A DNA stretch of 18,943 nt, from assembly GCA_017880705.1 (NCBI GenBank), contig JADGRS010000012.1, forward strand, positions 1 to 18,943, written 5' to 3'. Of the stretch, positions 6,627 to 16,362 are shown in pieces. A program made the position numbers and the translations under genes. The notes beneath the pieces are model-generated. The model did not search any database. It saw only the letters and a list, made by a program, of their open reading frames with translations, and was not told the origin of the DNA. Each line of letters begins with the position of its first letter. The first letter of the stretch is position 1. The stretch comes from Burkholderiales bacterium (GTDB lineage Bacteria > Pseudomonadota > Gammaproteobacteria > Burkholderiales > Usitatibacteraceae).

Positions 6627-9506
6627 ATGGAAACGATCCGGATACGCGGGGCGCGGACCCACAACCTCAGGAATGTCAACATCGACATTCCGCGCAACAA
6701 GCTCGTCGTCGTCACGGGCCTCTCGGGCTCGGGGAAATCGTCCCTCGCGTTCGACACGCTCTACGCCGAGGGCCAGCGCCGCTACGTCGAATCGCTCTCC
6801 GCCTACGCGCGGCAATTCCTGCAGCTCATGGAAAAGCCCGACGTCGATCTCATCGAGGGACTCTCGCCCGCGATCGCCATCGAGCAGAAGGCGACCTCGC
6901 ACAACCCGCGCTCGACCGTGGGAACCGTGACCGAGATCCACGACTACCTGCGCCTGCTCTTCGCGCGCGTGGGCGATCCCTATTGTCCCGAGCACAACGT
7001 GCCGCTTTCCGCGCAGAGCATCGCGCAGATGGTGGACCACGTGACGGCGCTCGAGGCGGGCATGCGCGTGATGATCCTCGCGCCGCTCGTCGTCGGCCGC
7101 AAGGGCGAGCAGGAAGCCCTGATCGAGGAGCTGCGCGCGCAGGGCTTCGTGCGGCTGCGCATCGACGGCGAGGTCCACGAGATCGACCAGCTGCCGAAGC
7201 TCGACCGCAACAAGAAGCACACCATCGAGATCGTGATCGACCGGCTGAAGGTCGAGGCGGCGGACCCCGCGCGGCCGCGCGCGCAGCCCGACGGATTGAA
7301 GCAGCGCCTCGCCGAATCGTTCGAGACCGCGCTTCGCCATGCCGACGGGCGCGCGATCGCGGTCGAGATGGAGTCGGGCAAGGAGCACCTGTTCTCCGCG
7401 AAGTTCGCATGCCCCATCTGCAGCTACTCGATTCCGGAGCTCGAGCCGCGGCTCTTCTCGTTCAACAACCCGATGGGAGCCTGCCCGCGCTGCGACGGGC
7501 TGGGCCAGATCACGTTCTTCGATCCGAAGCGCGTCGTCGCGTTTCCGCACCTGTCCCTCGCGGGCGGCGCGATCCGCGGCTGGGACCGGCGCAACCAGTT
7601 CTACTTCTCGATGCTCACCTCGCTCGCGCAGCACTATGGTTTCGACGTGGAGACGCCCTTCGAATCCCTGCCGGAGCGCGCCCAGGAGATCGTCCTCGAC
7701 GGCTCCGGCGAGGAGAAGATCGCGTTCCGCTATCCTGGCGAGAAGGGCAGGAGCGCGGTGAAGGAACACGCCTTCGAGGGCATCGTCCCGAACCTCGAGC
7801 GGCGCCATCGCGAGACCGATTCGCTCGCGGTGAAGGAGGAGCTGTCCAAGTACCTCAACACGCGCGACTGCCCGGAATGCCATGGCACCCGCCTGAGACG
7901 TGAAGCCCGCCACGTGTTCGTGGCGGGGCGCAGCATCCACGAGCTCTCGGGCATGCCGCTCAAGGAGGCGCAGCCCTTCTTCGAGCACCTCGAGCTGCCG
8001 GGCGCGAAGAAGCCGGTCGCCGAGAAGATCGTGCGCGAGATCGCGAACCGCATCCAATTCCTGAACGACGTCGGGCTCGACTATCTCTCGCTCACGCGCT
8101 CGGCCGATACTCTCTCAGGTGGAGAGGCTCAGCGAATAAGGCTCGCGAGCCAGATCGGCTCGGGCCTCACGGGCGTGATGTACGTGCTCGACGAGCCCTC
8201 GATCGGACTGCACCAGCGCGACAACGCGCGCCTCATCGAGACGCTGAAGCGCCTTCGCGACCTCGGCAACTCGGTGATCGTCGTGGAGCACGACGAGGAA
8301 GCGATCGAGGCCGCCGACTACGTGATCGACATGGGGCCGGGCGCCGGGGTGCACGGTGGCGAAGTGGTGGCGCACGGCACGCCCGACGAGGTGATGAACA
8401 ATCCGGCGTCGCTCACCGGGCAGTACCTTTCGGGACGCAAGGCGATTCCCACGCCGACGCGCCGGCGCCGCGGCGATCCGAAGAAGATGCTGCGCATCGC
8501 GGGCGCGCGCGGCAACAATCTCAAGAACGTGACGGTCGACATTCCCGTCGGCCTTTTCGTCGCGGTGACGGGGCTCTCGGGCTCCGGCAAGTCGACTCTC
8601 ATCAACGACACGCTCTACACCGCGGTCGCGCACCACCTGTACGGCTCCGCCGCGGAGCCCGCGGATCATGACGCGATCGAGGGCCTCGACTTCTTCGACA
8701 AGGTGATCAACGTCGACCAGAGCCCCATCGGACGGACGCCTCGCTCCAATCCGGCCACGTACACCGGGCTCTTCACGCCGATCCGCGACCTCTTCGCGGG
8801 CGTGCCCGAATCGCGCGCGCGCGGCTACGGCCCGGGGCGCTTCTCGTTCAACGTGAAGGGCGGGCGCTGCGAGGCGTGCCAGGGCGACGGCATGATCAAG
8901 GTCGAGATGCATTTCCTGCCCGACATCTACGTGCCCTGCGACATCTGCCACGGCAAGCGCTACAACCGCGAGACCCTCGAGGTGCTCTACAAGGGCCGGC
9001 CGATCGACCAGGTGCTCGACATGACGGTCGAGGTCGCGCACGAATTCTTCAGCGCGGTCCCCGCGATCCAGCGCAAGCTCGCGACCCTCCTCGAGGTGGG
9101 CCTCGGCTACATCAAGCTCGGGCAGAGCGCGACCACGCTTTCCGGGGGCGAAGCGCAGCGCGTGAAGCTTTCGCTCGAGCTCTCGAAGCGCGACACGGGG
9201 CGCACGCTCTTCATCCTCGACGAGCCGACGACCGGCCTGCACTTCCACGACATCGACCTGCTGCTCACTGTGCTGCACCGCTTGCGCGACCACGGCAACA
9301 CCGTCGTCGTGATCGAGCACAACCTCGACGTGATCAAGACCGCGGACTGGGTGATCGACCTGGGCCCCGAGGGAGGCGACGGCGGCGGACGCGTCATCGC
9401 GCAGGGCACGCCCGAGGATGTCTGCCACGTCGCCGAGAGCTTCACCGGGCGCTTCCTGAAGCCCATCCTCGAGCCCCCGCCGCGCCGCCGGATGGCCGCG
9501 GGCTAA
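6627..9506 (+). CDS. uvrA: UvrABC excinuclease subunit A
   Basis: This 959-residue ABC-type ATPase finds DNA lesions and loads UvrB in nucleotide excision repair. It begins [20 protein letters not shown], as UvrA does. The first Walker A (GLSGSGKS) is at about 31-38 and the second (GLSGSGKST) near 649. Signature motifs [13 protein letters not shown] (about 496) and [12 protein letters not shown] (about 838) precede the Walker B segments [13 protein letters not shown] and [13 protein letters not shown]. Zinc-binding cysteine pairs are visible (CPICSYS with [14 protein letters not shown] with CDICHGKR). Length is close to the E. coli protein (940). The start at 6627 is fixed by the family N-terminus; an upstream in-frame ATG at 6561 adds 22 unrelated residues. 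No Shine-Dalgarno precedes 6627 and no LexA box is visible, so the SOS control known in E. coli is not evident. Confidence 0.98.
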   Translation: METIRIRGARTHNLRNVNIDIPRNKLVVVTGLSGSGKSSLAFDTLYAEGQRRYVESLSAYARQFLQLMEKPDVDLIEGLSPAIAIEQKATSHNPRSTVGTVTEIHDYLRLLFARVGDPYCPEHNVPLSAQSIAQMVDHVTALEAGMRVMILAPLVVGRKGEQEALIEELRAQGFVRLRIDGEVHEIDQLPKLDRNKKHTIEIVIDRLKVEAADPARPRAQPDGLKQRLAESFETALRHADGRAIAVEMESGKEHLFSAKFACPICSYSIPELEPRLFSFNNPMGACPRCDGLGQITFFDPKRVVAFPHLSLAGGAIRGWDRRNQFYFSMLTSLAQHYGFDVETPFESLPERAQEIVLDGSGEEKIAFRYPGEKGRSAVKEHAFEGIVPNLERRHRETDSLAVKEELSKYLNTRDCPECHGTRLRREARHVFVAGRSIHELSGMPLKEAQPFFEHLELPGAKKPVAEKIVREIANRIQFLNDVGLDYLSLTRSADTLSGGEAQRIRLASQIGSGLTGVMYVLDEPSIGLHQRDNARLIETLKRLRDLGNSVIVVEHDEEAIEAADYVIDMGPGAGVHGGEVVAHGTPDEVMNNPASLTGQYLSGRKAIPTPTRRRRGDPKKMLRIAGARGNNLKNVTVDIPVGLFVAVTGLSGSGKSTLINDTLYTAVAHHLYGSAAEPADHDAIEGLDFFDKVINVDQSPIGRTPRSNPATYTGLFTPIRDLFAGVPESRARGYGPGRFSFNVKGGRCEACQGDGMIKVEMHFLPDIYVPCDICHGKRYNRETLEVLYKGRPIDQVLDMTVEVAHEFFSAVPAIQRKLATLLEVGLGYIKLGQSATTLSGGEAQRVKLSLELSKRDTGRTLFILDEPTTGLHFHDIDLLLTVLHRLRDHGNTVVVIEHNLDVIKTADWVIDLGPEGGDGGGRVIAQGTPEDVCHVAESFTGRFLKPILEPPPRRRMAAG

Positions 9507-9510
9507 GCGC

Positions 9511-10962
9511 TTGCTGATCGTCCCCATCGTCGAGGGGCTCGACTGGCGCCGGCCGCCGCCCGTCACGGTCGCCCTCATCCTCGCCAACTGCCTGGTCTTC
9601 TTCTTCTACCAGACCGGCGACACCACCCGAGAGGCGAAGGCGCTCGAAGCCTATTCCTCGTCGTCGCTGCCGCGTCTCGAACTGCCGGCCTTCAGGCAGC
9701 GGCTGCGCGAGACGCAACCCAAGCTGGCGCCCTTCGTGGACAAGGCCGATCCCGCGCAACTCGTGGGGCGCATGGAATCGGACGAAGGCTTCATGCGCGA
9801 GCTTCGCGCCGGGCGCATCGTCGCGCCGCAGAACCCCGACTACGCGAAGTGGAAAGAGGACCGTGCGCGCTTCGATGCGACCCTGGGCAAGGTTTCCTAC
9901 CGTCGCTTCGGCTTCATGCCGGCCGACCCGCGACCCGTCACCTGGCTCGCCAGCATGTTCCTGCACGGCAGTCTCATGCACCTCCTCGGCAACATGGTGT
10001 TCCTCTTCATCGTGGGGGTCGCGGTCGAGAGCGCGCTGGGCGGTTTCTGGTACCTGCTGCTCTATCTCGCGGGCGGACTCGCCGGCGATGCGATGCTCTA
10101 CGTCGTGAATCCGTCAAGCATCCTGCCCACGGTGGGCGCATCGGGAGCGATCTCGGGGCTGATGGGGCTCTTCACCGTCGTCTTCGGGCTGCGCAAGGTG
10201 AATTTCTTCTATTGGGTGATCGTCTTCTTCGGCTTCAAGCAGATGCGCGGCCTCGTCGTGCTGCCGATCTGGATCGGCTGGGAGATCCTCCAGTACGTCA
10301 CCAACAAGGGCTCGGGCGTCGCCTACATGGCGCACGCGGGCGGCCTCATGGGCGGGGCCTTGCTCGGACTCGCGGTGACGAAGCGCTTCGCGGGCGCGCG
10401 CGTCGAGCAGTTCCACGAGGAACGCGAGCAGGGGGCGTTCGACAAGGCGGAGTATGAGAGAGCGCGTGCCTTGGTCGCGAAGCTCGACTTCAAGGCGGCG
10501 AGCACCGTGTTCGCGCGGCTCGCGCAGCGCTTTCCCCAGGAGGAGGCGCTGCTCAGGCAATGGCACGCGATCGCCAAATCGGACACCGGAAGCGAGGCGT
10601 ACCACCGCGCGGCAAGCGGGATCCTCGCGCTCACGAAAGGGGACGCCGCGCTGCGTGTCTTCCAGCGGCAGATCTTCAACGAGTATTTCGCGAACGCGAA
10701 GCCCGCTCCGCGGCTCGAACCGCAGGTGCTGGCTTCGATCGGCCTGCAGTTCGCACGCGCCGGCGAGCTGGCGGAGGCGGAGCGCGCCGCCGACGTGCTC
10801 TTCAGGCAGGCGCCGGGAGAGCCGCGTCTTGCGATCCTGTGGGAGGCGCTGGCCCATGCGCTCGACAAGTCCGCCGGCGACGGAAGCGTCGCGAAAGCGA
10901 AGCGCTACCGCGCGCTCATCGGCGCCCGCGCGAGGGCCGCCCGCGCCCCGCGTCCCGCGTGA
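9511..10962 (+). CDS. Rhomboid-family intramembrane serine protease with C-terminal helical-repeat domain
   Basis: This 483-residue protein has the rhomboid catalytic core: HGSLMHLLGN at 152-161, GASG with Ser211 as nucleophile, and His275 (AYMAHAGG) as its partner, each in hydrophobic segments. Rhomboids cut membrane proteins within or near a transmembrane helix. Two features are unusual. First, about 100 polar residues (about 36-140) separate the first span from the HxxxxHxxxN region. Second, the last 185 or so residues form a soluble helical region resembling TPR repeats (for example LDFKAASTVFARLAQRFPQEEALLRQW). The start is TTG at 9511, 4 nt after the uvrA stop; the N-terminus MLIVPIVEGLDWRRPPPVT runs into the first span and no better start is nearby. 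It is probably translated from the uvrA transcript. Substrates are unknown. Confidence 0.85.
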   Translation: MLIVPIVEGLDWRRPPPVTVALILANCLVFFFYQTGDTTREAKALEAYSSSSLPRLELPAFRQRLRETQPKLAPFVDKADPAQLVGRMESDEGFMRELRAGRIVAPQNPDYAKWKEDRARFDATLGKVSYRRFGFMPADPRPVTWLASMFLHGSLMHLLGNMVFLFIVGVAVESALGGFWYLLLYLAGGLAGDAMLYVVNPSSILPTVGASGAISGLMGLFTVVFGLRKVNFFYWVIVFFGFKQMRGLVVLPIWIGWEILQYVTNKGSGVAYMAHAGGLMGGALLGLAVTKRFAGARVEQFHEEREQGAFDKAEYERARALVAKLDFKAASTVFARLAQRFPQEEALLRQWHAIAKSDTGSEAYHRAASGILALTKGDAALRVFQRQIFNEYFANAKPAPRLEPQVLASIGLQFARAGELAEAERAADVLFRQAPGEPRLAILWEALAHALDKSAGDGSVAKAKRYRALIGARARAARAPRPA

Positions 10963-10966
10963 GCGG

Positions 10967-12289
10967 CTAGGCCGCGGGCGCTCCCACGGCCATCTTTTCC
11001 GCAACCTGCGCGAGCCGCGTCGCTTCGGCGGCGAGCGGGTGCTGCGGAAACTTCTTCGCCAGGTGCAGGAAGATCTTCTGCGCCATCGCGTAATCGCCGC
11101 GCTTCTCGAGGAGGATCGTCGCGGCGAGCATGTAGACGCCGGGAATGTCGGCGCTCTCCGGGAAGCGCTTGTCGAACCCCTTGAGGAGGTCGAAGGCGGT
11201 GGCGTCGCGGCGCAGCTCGCAGGCCTGGGTCGCGAGAGGCAGCAGGATGGTCGAGTCCACGATCAGGAGGTCGGGCAGGACCGTGCGCGCCGCCTCGTAG
11301 ACCTCTACCGCGCGCGCCGCCTTCTTCTCGCGAATGAGCTTGGGCACGTACTCGTTCACGTGCTTCGCGATCGCCTTGGGCACCCCCTGAAGCAACAGCA
11401 GCTTTTGGTACTGGTCGTGCAGCTTGTTGTTGTCCCAGTCGCGGCGCAGGTTGTTCTCGATGCGCGCGGCCGCCTCCTCGAGCTTGCCGTCGGCGACGAG
11501 ACTGCGCGTCTCGGGCCCGAGGACGTCGGCCACGACCTTGCCGCCGCCGCCGGCCCTCTGCAGGTTGTGATGCGCCATCGCCGTGTCGACCTGCACGTCG
11601 ACGCCGAGCTCCTCGTGGTTCTGGTAGAGCACGTATCCCATGAGGTAGTACATCGACACCATGAAGTACATCGACACCGCGCCGGCGAGGATCCCGGAGA
11701 CCCAGTCCGGCAGGAACTTGTCGAGCCCCTGGACGAGGTACGTCGAGCTTTGCAGCAGCAGGAAGAGGAAAGCGCACAGCGCGAGGTAGGGCAGGCCGAT
11801 GCCGGAGATGGTCGCGAGGAGTCGCATCGGATTCAGCGCCGATCCGAGCCGCTCTTCGAGCGCGAGCACCATGATCGAGGCGGGGATGACGAGCGTTACC
11901 AGGAAGAGCGTCACCTGTCCCGCGACCTTCCCCAGGAAAGCCGCCGCGAGGCCCACGAGCATGATGAAGACGATGAGGATCACCACCTGCAGGATCGGCC
12001 GGCGATCCTTGTCGGTGCGATCGTTCACGAAGACCTCGGCGGCGACCAGGTGGCCGCGAGCGGTGCGCTCGAGGATGCCGAAGCAATAGGCGAAGAACGC
12101 GAGCCAGCAGAGGCCGGCGAGTATCGGTCCGAAAGGAAGCCAACGCCGCGCGACGTACGCCGCGATCGCGTACGCGAAGATCTTCACCAGCGCGTCGCCA
12201 TGCGCGGGGTACTTGAAGACCTGTGGAAGCTGCTGCCAGAAGGGCGGCGGCCCGAGACGTGCGGGCGTCGCGGCCAACGACTTCGTCAT
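10967..12289 (-). CDS. Polytopic membrane protein with C-terminal TPR-like domain, function unknown
   Basis: This 440-residue protein has roughly six membrane segments between residues 33 and 225, for example LQVVILIVFIMLVGLAAAF and LPYLALCAFLFLLL. A soluble C-terminal half (about 230-440) is made of helix pairs resembling TPR repeats, including LVADGKLEEAAARIENNL, then KKAARAVEVYEAARTVLPD and a final pair with YAMAQKIFLHLAKKFPQHPL. The start at 12289 is chosen because GGGAGA lies 6-11 nt upstream and PPPFWQQLPQVFKYP follows; an ATG 16 codons upstream has no ribosome site. The soluble half probably faces the cytoplasm or periplasm as a docking surface (inference). It converges on the rhomboid gene with a 4-nt gap and diverges from the glycerate kinase. 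I do not recognise a named family. Confidence 0.8.
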   Translation of the reverse strand: MTKSLAATPARLGPPPFWQQLPQVFKYPAHGDALVKIFAYAIAAYVARRWLPFGPILAGLCWLAFFAYCFGILERTARGHLVAAEVFVNDRTDKDRRPILQVVILIVFIMLVGLAAAFLGKVAGQVTLFLVTLVIPASIMVLALEERLGSALNPMRLLATISGIGLPYLALCAFLFLLLQSSTYLVQGLDKFLPDWVSGILAGAVSMYFMVSMYYLMGYVLYQNHEELGVDVQVDTAMAHHNLQRAGGGGKVVADVLGPETRSLVADGKLEEAAARIENNLRRDWDNNKLHDQYQKLLLLQGVPKAIAKHVNEYVPKLIREKKAARAVEVYEAARTVLPDLLIVDSTILLPLATQACELRRDATAFDLLKGFDKRFPESADIPGVYMLAATILLEKRGDYAMAQKIFLHLAKKFPQHPLAAEATRLAQVAEKMAVGAPAA

Positions 12290-12349
12290 CGAGTGTCTCC
12301 CTGAGTGCCGACGTGCCTCGTCTGACGCGCGTTGCATCGCGGATAGCGG

Positions 12350-12363
12350 ATTGTAGCTAATAT
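12350..12363. promoter_or_regulatory. Divergent -10 boxes between the membrane/TPR gene and glycerate kinase
   Basis: TACAAT reads on the minus strand at 12355-12350 and TAATAT on the plus strand at 12358-12363. The plus-strand box ends 6 nt before the glycerate kinase ATG, so transcription would begin at or next to that codon, giving a leaderless message. The minus-strand start would leave a leader of about 54 nt with a good ribosome site. The -35 elements are not convincing. Confidence 0.35.
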
Positions 12364-12369
12364 CGCGGC

Positions 12370-13641
12370 ATGGATCCCCGCGACCTGCTTTCGGGCAGCT
12401 TCCACGCCGCCCTCGCCGCGGCCGATCCCCTCAAGATCGTTCCCGCGCATCTTCCCGCGCCCCCTCGCGGCCGCACCCTGGTGGTCGGCGCGGGCAAGGC
12501 TGCCGCCTCCATGGCGCTCGCGGTGGAGCGCCACTGGGGCGCCGCAAGCCCCCTCGAAGGCATCGTGATCACGCGCTATGGGCACGGGCTGCCGTTGCAG
12601 CGCATCCGCGTCGTCGAGGCGGGCCATCCGGTTCCCGACGAAAAGGGCGAGAGCGCGGCGCGCGAGATCCTTTCGCTCGCGCGCGGGCTCGGCGAGGACG
12701 ACCTGCTGCTCGTGCTCGTTTCCGGCGGGGGTTCGTCGCTTCTCGCCTTGCCGGTCGACGGCGTCGCGATGGCGGACCTGAAGGCGGTGACTCGCGGCCT
12801 GCTCGCGAGCGGCGCGCCGATCCAGGACATGAACACGGTGCGCAAGCACCTGTCGCTCATCCAGGGCGGGCGCCTGGCGGCGGCGACGCGCGCGCGCGTG
12901 CTCGCGCTGGTGATCTCGGACGTGACCGGCGACGATCCAACCCACGTCGCTTCAGGGCCCACGGTCGCCGATCCCACGACCTATCGCGATGCCCTGGAGA
13001 TCCTCGAGCGCTTCGCCGTGGTGGCGCCGCGTTCGATCGCCGCGCACCTCGCGCGCGGCGCCGCGGGCGAGGTCGCGGAGACTCCGAAGCCCGGCGACGC
13101 GGCTTTCGCCCGCGTCGACAATCGCGTCATCGCGACGGCGCACGCGAGCCTCGTGGCGGCGGCGGATTTCGTGAAGCGCCACGGAGTGACGCCGGCCGTG
13201 CTCGGCGACAGCGTGACCGGCGAAGCCGCGGAGGTAGCCAGGGTGTATGCCGCGCTCGCGCGCGAGATCCGCGAGCATTCGCAGCCCTTCGCACCGCCGG
13301 TCGCGCTCATCTCGGGCGGAGAGACGACCGTGACGCTTCGGGGCAAGGGACGCGGGGGACGCTGCACGGAGTTCCTCCTTTCGCTCGCGATCGCGCTCGA
13401 AGGCCGCGGCGACGCCTGGGCTCTCGCATGCGACACGGACGGCATCGACGGGAGCGAAGACAACGCGGGGGCCGTCCTCACGCCCGACGCGCTGCAGCGC
13501 GCGGCGGCGCTCGGGCTCGCCCCGAAGAAGATGCTCGCGCGGAACGACGGCTACGGATTCTTCGCGGCCCTCGGCGACCTGGTGGTGACGGGCCCCACGC
13601 GCACCAACGTCAACGACTACCGCATCATCCTGGTTCGATGA
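12370..13641 (+). CDS. Glycerate 2-kinase (MOFRL / DUF4147 family)
   Basis: This 423-residue protein phosphorylates D-glycerate, most likely to 2-phosphoglycerate, feeding it into lower glycolysis. The N-terminal DUF4147 domain shows [12 protein letters not shown] (38-49), [12 protein letters not shown] (117-128), [16 protein letters not shown] (155-170) and [17 protein letters not shown] (182-198). The C-terminal MOFRL domain has [19 protein letters not shown] (about 312-330) and [15 protein letters not shown]. Members are called GckA, GlxK or TtuD and act in the serine cycle, glyoxylate or tartrate pathways; no such pathway genes are visible here, so I give no symbol. The ATG at 12370 has no Shine-Dalgarno and directly follows a TAATAT box. 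The stop overlaps the next gene's start as ATGA, so the two are translationally coupled although their functions look unrelated. Confidence 0.93.
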   Translation: MDPRDLLSGSFHAALAAADPLKIVPAHLPAPPRGRTLVVGAGKAAASMALAVERHWGAASPLEGIVITRYGHGLPLQRIRVVEAGHPVPDEKGESAAREILSLARGLGEDDLLLVLVSGGGSSLLALPVDGVAMADLKAVTRGLLASGAPIQDMNTVRKHLSLIQGGRLAAATRARVLALVISDVTGDDPTHVASGPTVADPTTYRDALEILERFAVVAPRSIAAHLARGAAGEVAETPKPGDAAFARVDNRVIATAHASLVAAADFVKRHGVTPAVLGDSVTGEAAEVARVYAALAREIREHSQPFAPPVALISGGETTVTLRGKGRGGRCTEFLLSLAIALEGRGDAWALACDTDGIDGSEDNAGAVLTPDALQRAAALGLAPKKMLARNDGYGFFAALGDLVVTGPTRTNVNDYRIILVR

Positions 13642-15281
13642 GGCGCGCGCACCTCGCGCTCGGAGCCCTGGCCCTCGTCGCCGGCGCATTCGCCGTGGCG
13701 TTCGCGTGGCAGCCGGGCCTCGCGTCGATCTACGACGACAGCGTGAGCTACCTCATCATGGCGCAGGCGTTCTCGCCCTGGTCCACCGCGAGCGACGCGG
13801 TCGCGGCCGCGTGGCCGGCACAGAAATATCCGCCGCTCTTCCCGATGCTCCTCGCTCTCGGCGGCGGAGCGTCGGATTGGCGCATCGCCCATGCGTGGGT
13901 CGCGGCCTCGTTCGCCGCGAGCGTATTCCTGCTGGGAATCCATGCGCGCAACGTGACGGGATCGGTGCGGCTCGGATTCGCGGCGGCGCTCGCGTATGCG
14001 TGGCTCCCGGGCACATGGCTCAACATGAAGGGGATCCTGAGCGAGTTCCCGTTCATGGCGCTCGCGCTCGCCGCCCTCGTGTGGCAGCACCGGCTGCGAG
14101 TCGAGTCGGCGTCGCGCCGCGATCACCTGATCCTCGGGCTGATCCTCTCGGCGGCGCTCCTCACGCGCACGATCGGAATCGCGCTTGTCGGCGCCGTCGC
14201 CGTCGCCGGGATCGTCTCGTCGAGGAGGATCGGCGCGCGCACGCGCCTGCTGCCGTGGGCCGTCCTGCCGCCTCTCGTGCTCGCGGGCCTGTGGTACCTC
14301 GTCCGGCCGAAAGGCGGCGAAGACGCCTACATCGCCTTCAGCGCGGGCATGGCCCAGGGCGCGGCGGAGCACGGCCCGGCATGGGCGCTCTCGATCATGG
14401 GCTTCAACGCCTCGTCGCTCGCCGACGCGTGGTACAACGCGCTCCTCATCTACTGGGGCGAGCCGTGGCGCCCGGCATTCATCGCGGCATCTTTCGTCGG
14501 ATTGAGCGGCGCCACGGGATCGATCGCGCGCGCCTGCAAGGGCGAAGCCGACGGCCTGTACGTGCTCGCCTTCGTCGCGATCCTCGTCGCATGGCCGTTT
14601 CCCGGCCAGATGTATCGCCTCGCCCTGCCGCTCGTTCCCCTCCTTCTCGTGCACGCGCTATGGCTGTGGGAACGCGTCGCGGCGCGCTTCGCGGGCGAAG
14701 AGCGCGCGCGCCGCATGGCGCCGTACGCGGCGATACTGCCGCTCGCGCTCGCCGTGCCCGCGGTCGTCTTCTACATCGCGGGGCGAGCCGCGACCGGCGG
14801 GGAAGCCGTCGTGCCGGGCTACCGCGTGGGCGACATCGCGGAGTTCTATCGCATCCCGGATCGCCGCGGCGCGGAGGAGAACGCCCGGCAGCAGATCGCG
14901 ATCTTCGCGGACCTCGAGCAGGTGCGGCGGACGACGCCCGACGGCGCGCGAGTGATGTGGTATGCGCCCGACTACGTGGCGCTCCTCGCGCGACGCCGCG
15001 GCGTCGCGCTCGCGAGGCGCGATGTCCCGGCGATGGCGGCGCAGATGCGCGCGGCGAAGCCCGACTACATCTACTTCGCGGCGGTGCATCCGCGCGACAG
15101 CGCGGGGCGGCTCGGCAACCCGCTCGACGGGATCGCGGCGGCGCTGCCCTTCGCCGACGGGGTCTGGCAGCGCGTGGACGCTCGCGGCCAGCTCGAATCG
15201 GTTCTTCTCAAGGTCGACGCCGGGCGGTTGGCGAATGCCCGGCAGGAATCGCCCGCATCGTCTACCATGAGCCGCCCATGA
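13638..15281 (+). CDS. GT-C fold membrane glycosyltransferase (PMT/ArnT-like), copy 1
   Basis: This 547-residue protein has one N-terminal membrane span, a periplasmic loop with the acidic pair Asp33-Asp34 (IYDDSVSYL), then many further spans to about residue 382 and a soluble C-terminal part. An acidic pair right after the first span is the catalytic signature of GT-C transferases such as ArnT and protein mannosyltransferases, which use polyprenyl-phosphate sugars on the outer face of the inner membrane. Other marks are PPLFPMLL (65-72), ILSE (133-136), [10 protein letters not shown] (174-183) and [18 protein letters not shown] (438-455). All of these recur in the convergent gene at 16363-18021, its paralogue. 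The ATG overlaps the glycerate kinase stop (ATGA) and its own stop overlaps the next start (ATGA). Acceptor and sugar are unknown. Confidence 0.82.
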   Translation: MRRAHLALGALALVAGAFAVAFAWQPGLASIYDDSVSYLIMAQAFSPWSTASDAVAAAWPAQKYPPLFPMLLALGGGASDWRIAHAWVAASFAASVFLLGIHARNVTGSVRLGFAAALAYAWLPGTWLNMKGILSEFPFMALALAALVWQHRLRVESASRRDHLILGLILSAALLTRTIGIALVGAVAVAGIVSSRRIGARTRLLPWAVLPPLVLAGLWYLVRPKGGEDAYIAFSAGMAQGAAEHGPAWALSIMGFNASSLADAWYNALLIYWGEPWRPAFIAASFVGLSGATGSIARACKGEADGLYVLAFVAILVAWPFPGQMYRLALPLVPLLLVHALWLWERVAARFAGEERARRMAPYAAILPLALAVPAVVFYIAGRAATGGEAVVPGYRVGDIAEFYRIPDRRGAEENARQQIAIFADLEQVRRTTPDGARVMWYAPDYVALLARRRGVALARRDVPAMAAQMRAAKPDYIYFAAVHPRDSAGRLGNPLDGIAAALPFADGVWQRVDARGQLESVLLKVDAGRLANARQESPASSTMSRP

Positions 15282-15967
15282 AGCTCTCCGTCATCATCCC
15301 CTGCTACAACGAAACCAACACGATCGAAGCGATCATCGAGGCGGTGCGTCGCGCACCGTGGCCCGACATCGAGATCATCGTGGTCGACGACGCCTCCACC
15401 GACGGCACACGCGACAAGCTGCGCGGCGCCCTCGCCGGGCGCATCGACCGCGTCGAGCTGCACGAGGTGAACCAGGGCAAGGGAGCGGCCCTGAGGAGCG
15501 GCATCCGCCTCGCGACCGGCGACGTCGTGATCATCCAGGACGCGGACCTCGAATACGATCCTTCGCAATACCCGCGGCTCGTGGCGCCGATCGCCGAGAA
15601 TCGCGCCGACGTCGTGTTCGGCTCCCGCTTCATGGGCGCCGAGCCGCACCGCGTGCTTTATTTCTGGCATCGCATGGGCAACGGCCTGCTCACGCTCCTC
15701 TCGAACATGTGCACCAACCTCAACCTCACGGACATGGAGACCTGCTACAAGGTCTTCCGCCGCGAGATCATCCAGGCGATCCCGATCGAGGAGAACCGTT
15801 TCGGCTTCGAGCCCGAGATCACGGCGAAGGTCGCGCGGATGGGCTGCCGCATCTACGAGGTCGGCATCTCGTACTACGGCCGCACGTACGCGGAAGGCAA
15901 GAAGATCGGCTACAAGGACGGGCTGCGTGCGATTTACTGCATTCTCAAGTACAACCTTTTCCGCTGA
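15278..15967 (+). CDS. GT2 family glycosyltransferase, DPM1-like polyprenyl-phosphate sugar synthase
   Basis: This 229-residue protein is a single GT-A fold domain beginning [20 protein letters not shown]. It has Asp37-Asp38 ([12 protein letters not shown]) and the metal-binding DAD at 88-90 ([11 protein letters not shown]), then [17 protein letters not shown] (about 152-161) and [13 protein letters not shown]. These match the dolichol-phosphate mannosyltransferase/bactoprenol glucosyltransferase group. There is no C-terminal membrane pair, so it is the short DPM1-like form that works on the cytoplasmic face. It would transfer a sugar from a nucleotide donor to undecaprenyl phosphate; the exact sugar cannot be read from sequence. 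ATGA overlap with the upstream GT-C gene and a 41-nt overlap with the downstream GtrA gene show a compact operon and support a shared pathway. Confidence 0.92.
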   Translation: MKLSVIIPCYNETNTIEAIIEAVRRAPWPDIEIIVVDDASTDGTRDKLRGALAGRIDRVELHEVNQGKGAALRSGIRLATGDVVIIQDADLEYDPSQYPRLVAPIAENRADVVFGSRFMGAEPHRVLYFWHRMGNGLLTLLSNMCTNLNLTDMETCYKVFRREIIQAIPIEENRFGFEPEITAKVARMGCRIYEVGISYYGRTYAEGKKIGYKDGLRAIYCILKYNLFR

Positions 15968-16352
15968 GCGGCGCGCCTTCGCGCGCTATTTCGTCGTGGG
16001 CGGCATCTGCGCCTGCGTCGACATCGGGCTGTTCATGCTGTTCGCGAAGGGGCTGGGCCTGCAGTACCTGCGCGTGGCCGCCGCGACCTTCCTCATCGCC
16101 ACGCTCCTGAATTACTTCCTGAGCGTTCGCTTCGTGTTCGTGAGCGGCCGGCGCTTCACGCGGCGGTGGGAGGTCGCCCTCGTGTTCGCGGTGAGCGGGA
16201 TGGGACTCGCCGTCAATGCGTCGGTGCTGTGGTTCGGCGTGGAGATCGCGCGCTTCGGGCTGCTGCTCTCGAAGCTCGTCGCGACGGGCGTCGTGTTCTT
16301 CTGGAACTACTTCGCGCGGCGCGTGCTCATCTTCGGCGCCACTCACGCGTAA
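15927..16352 (+). CDS. GtrA-family membrane protein (probable polyprenyl-phosphate sugar flippase)
   Basis: This 141-residue protein has four membrane segments (about residues 19-41, 46-68, 80-103 and 110-130), the GtrA layout. Hallmarks are [18 protein letters not shown] near the start, the [15 protein letters not shown] loop after span 2 and [11 protein letters not shown] at the end. GtrA proteins are thought to move undecaprenyl-phosphate-linked sugars from the inner to the outer leaflet. The start is GTG at 15927, inside the end of the GT2 gene; AAGGA lies 8-12 nt upstream and there is no later start before the conserved core. A 41-nt overlap implies coupled translation. Its stop is 10 nt from the end of the convergent second GT-C gene, with no terminator between them. 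Confidence 0.88.
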   Translation: MRFTAFSSTTFSAERRAFARYFVVGGICACVDIGLFMLFAKGLGLQYLRVAAATFLIATLLNYFLSVRFVFVSGRRFTRRWEVALVFAVSGMGLAVNASVLWFGVEIARFGLLLSKLVATGVVFFWNYFARRVLIFGATHA

Positions 16353-16362
16353 GGGGCGCGCT

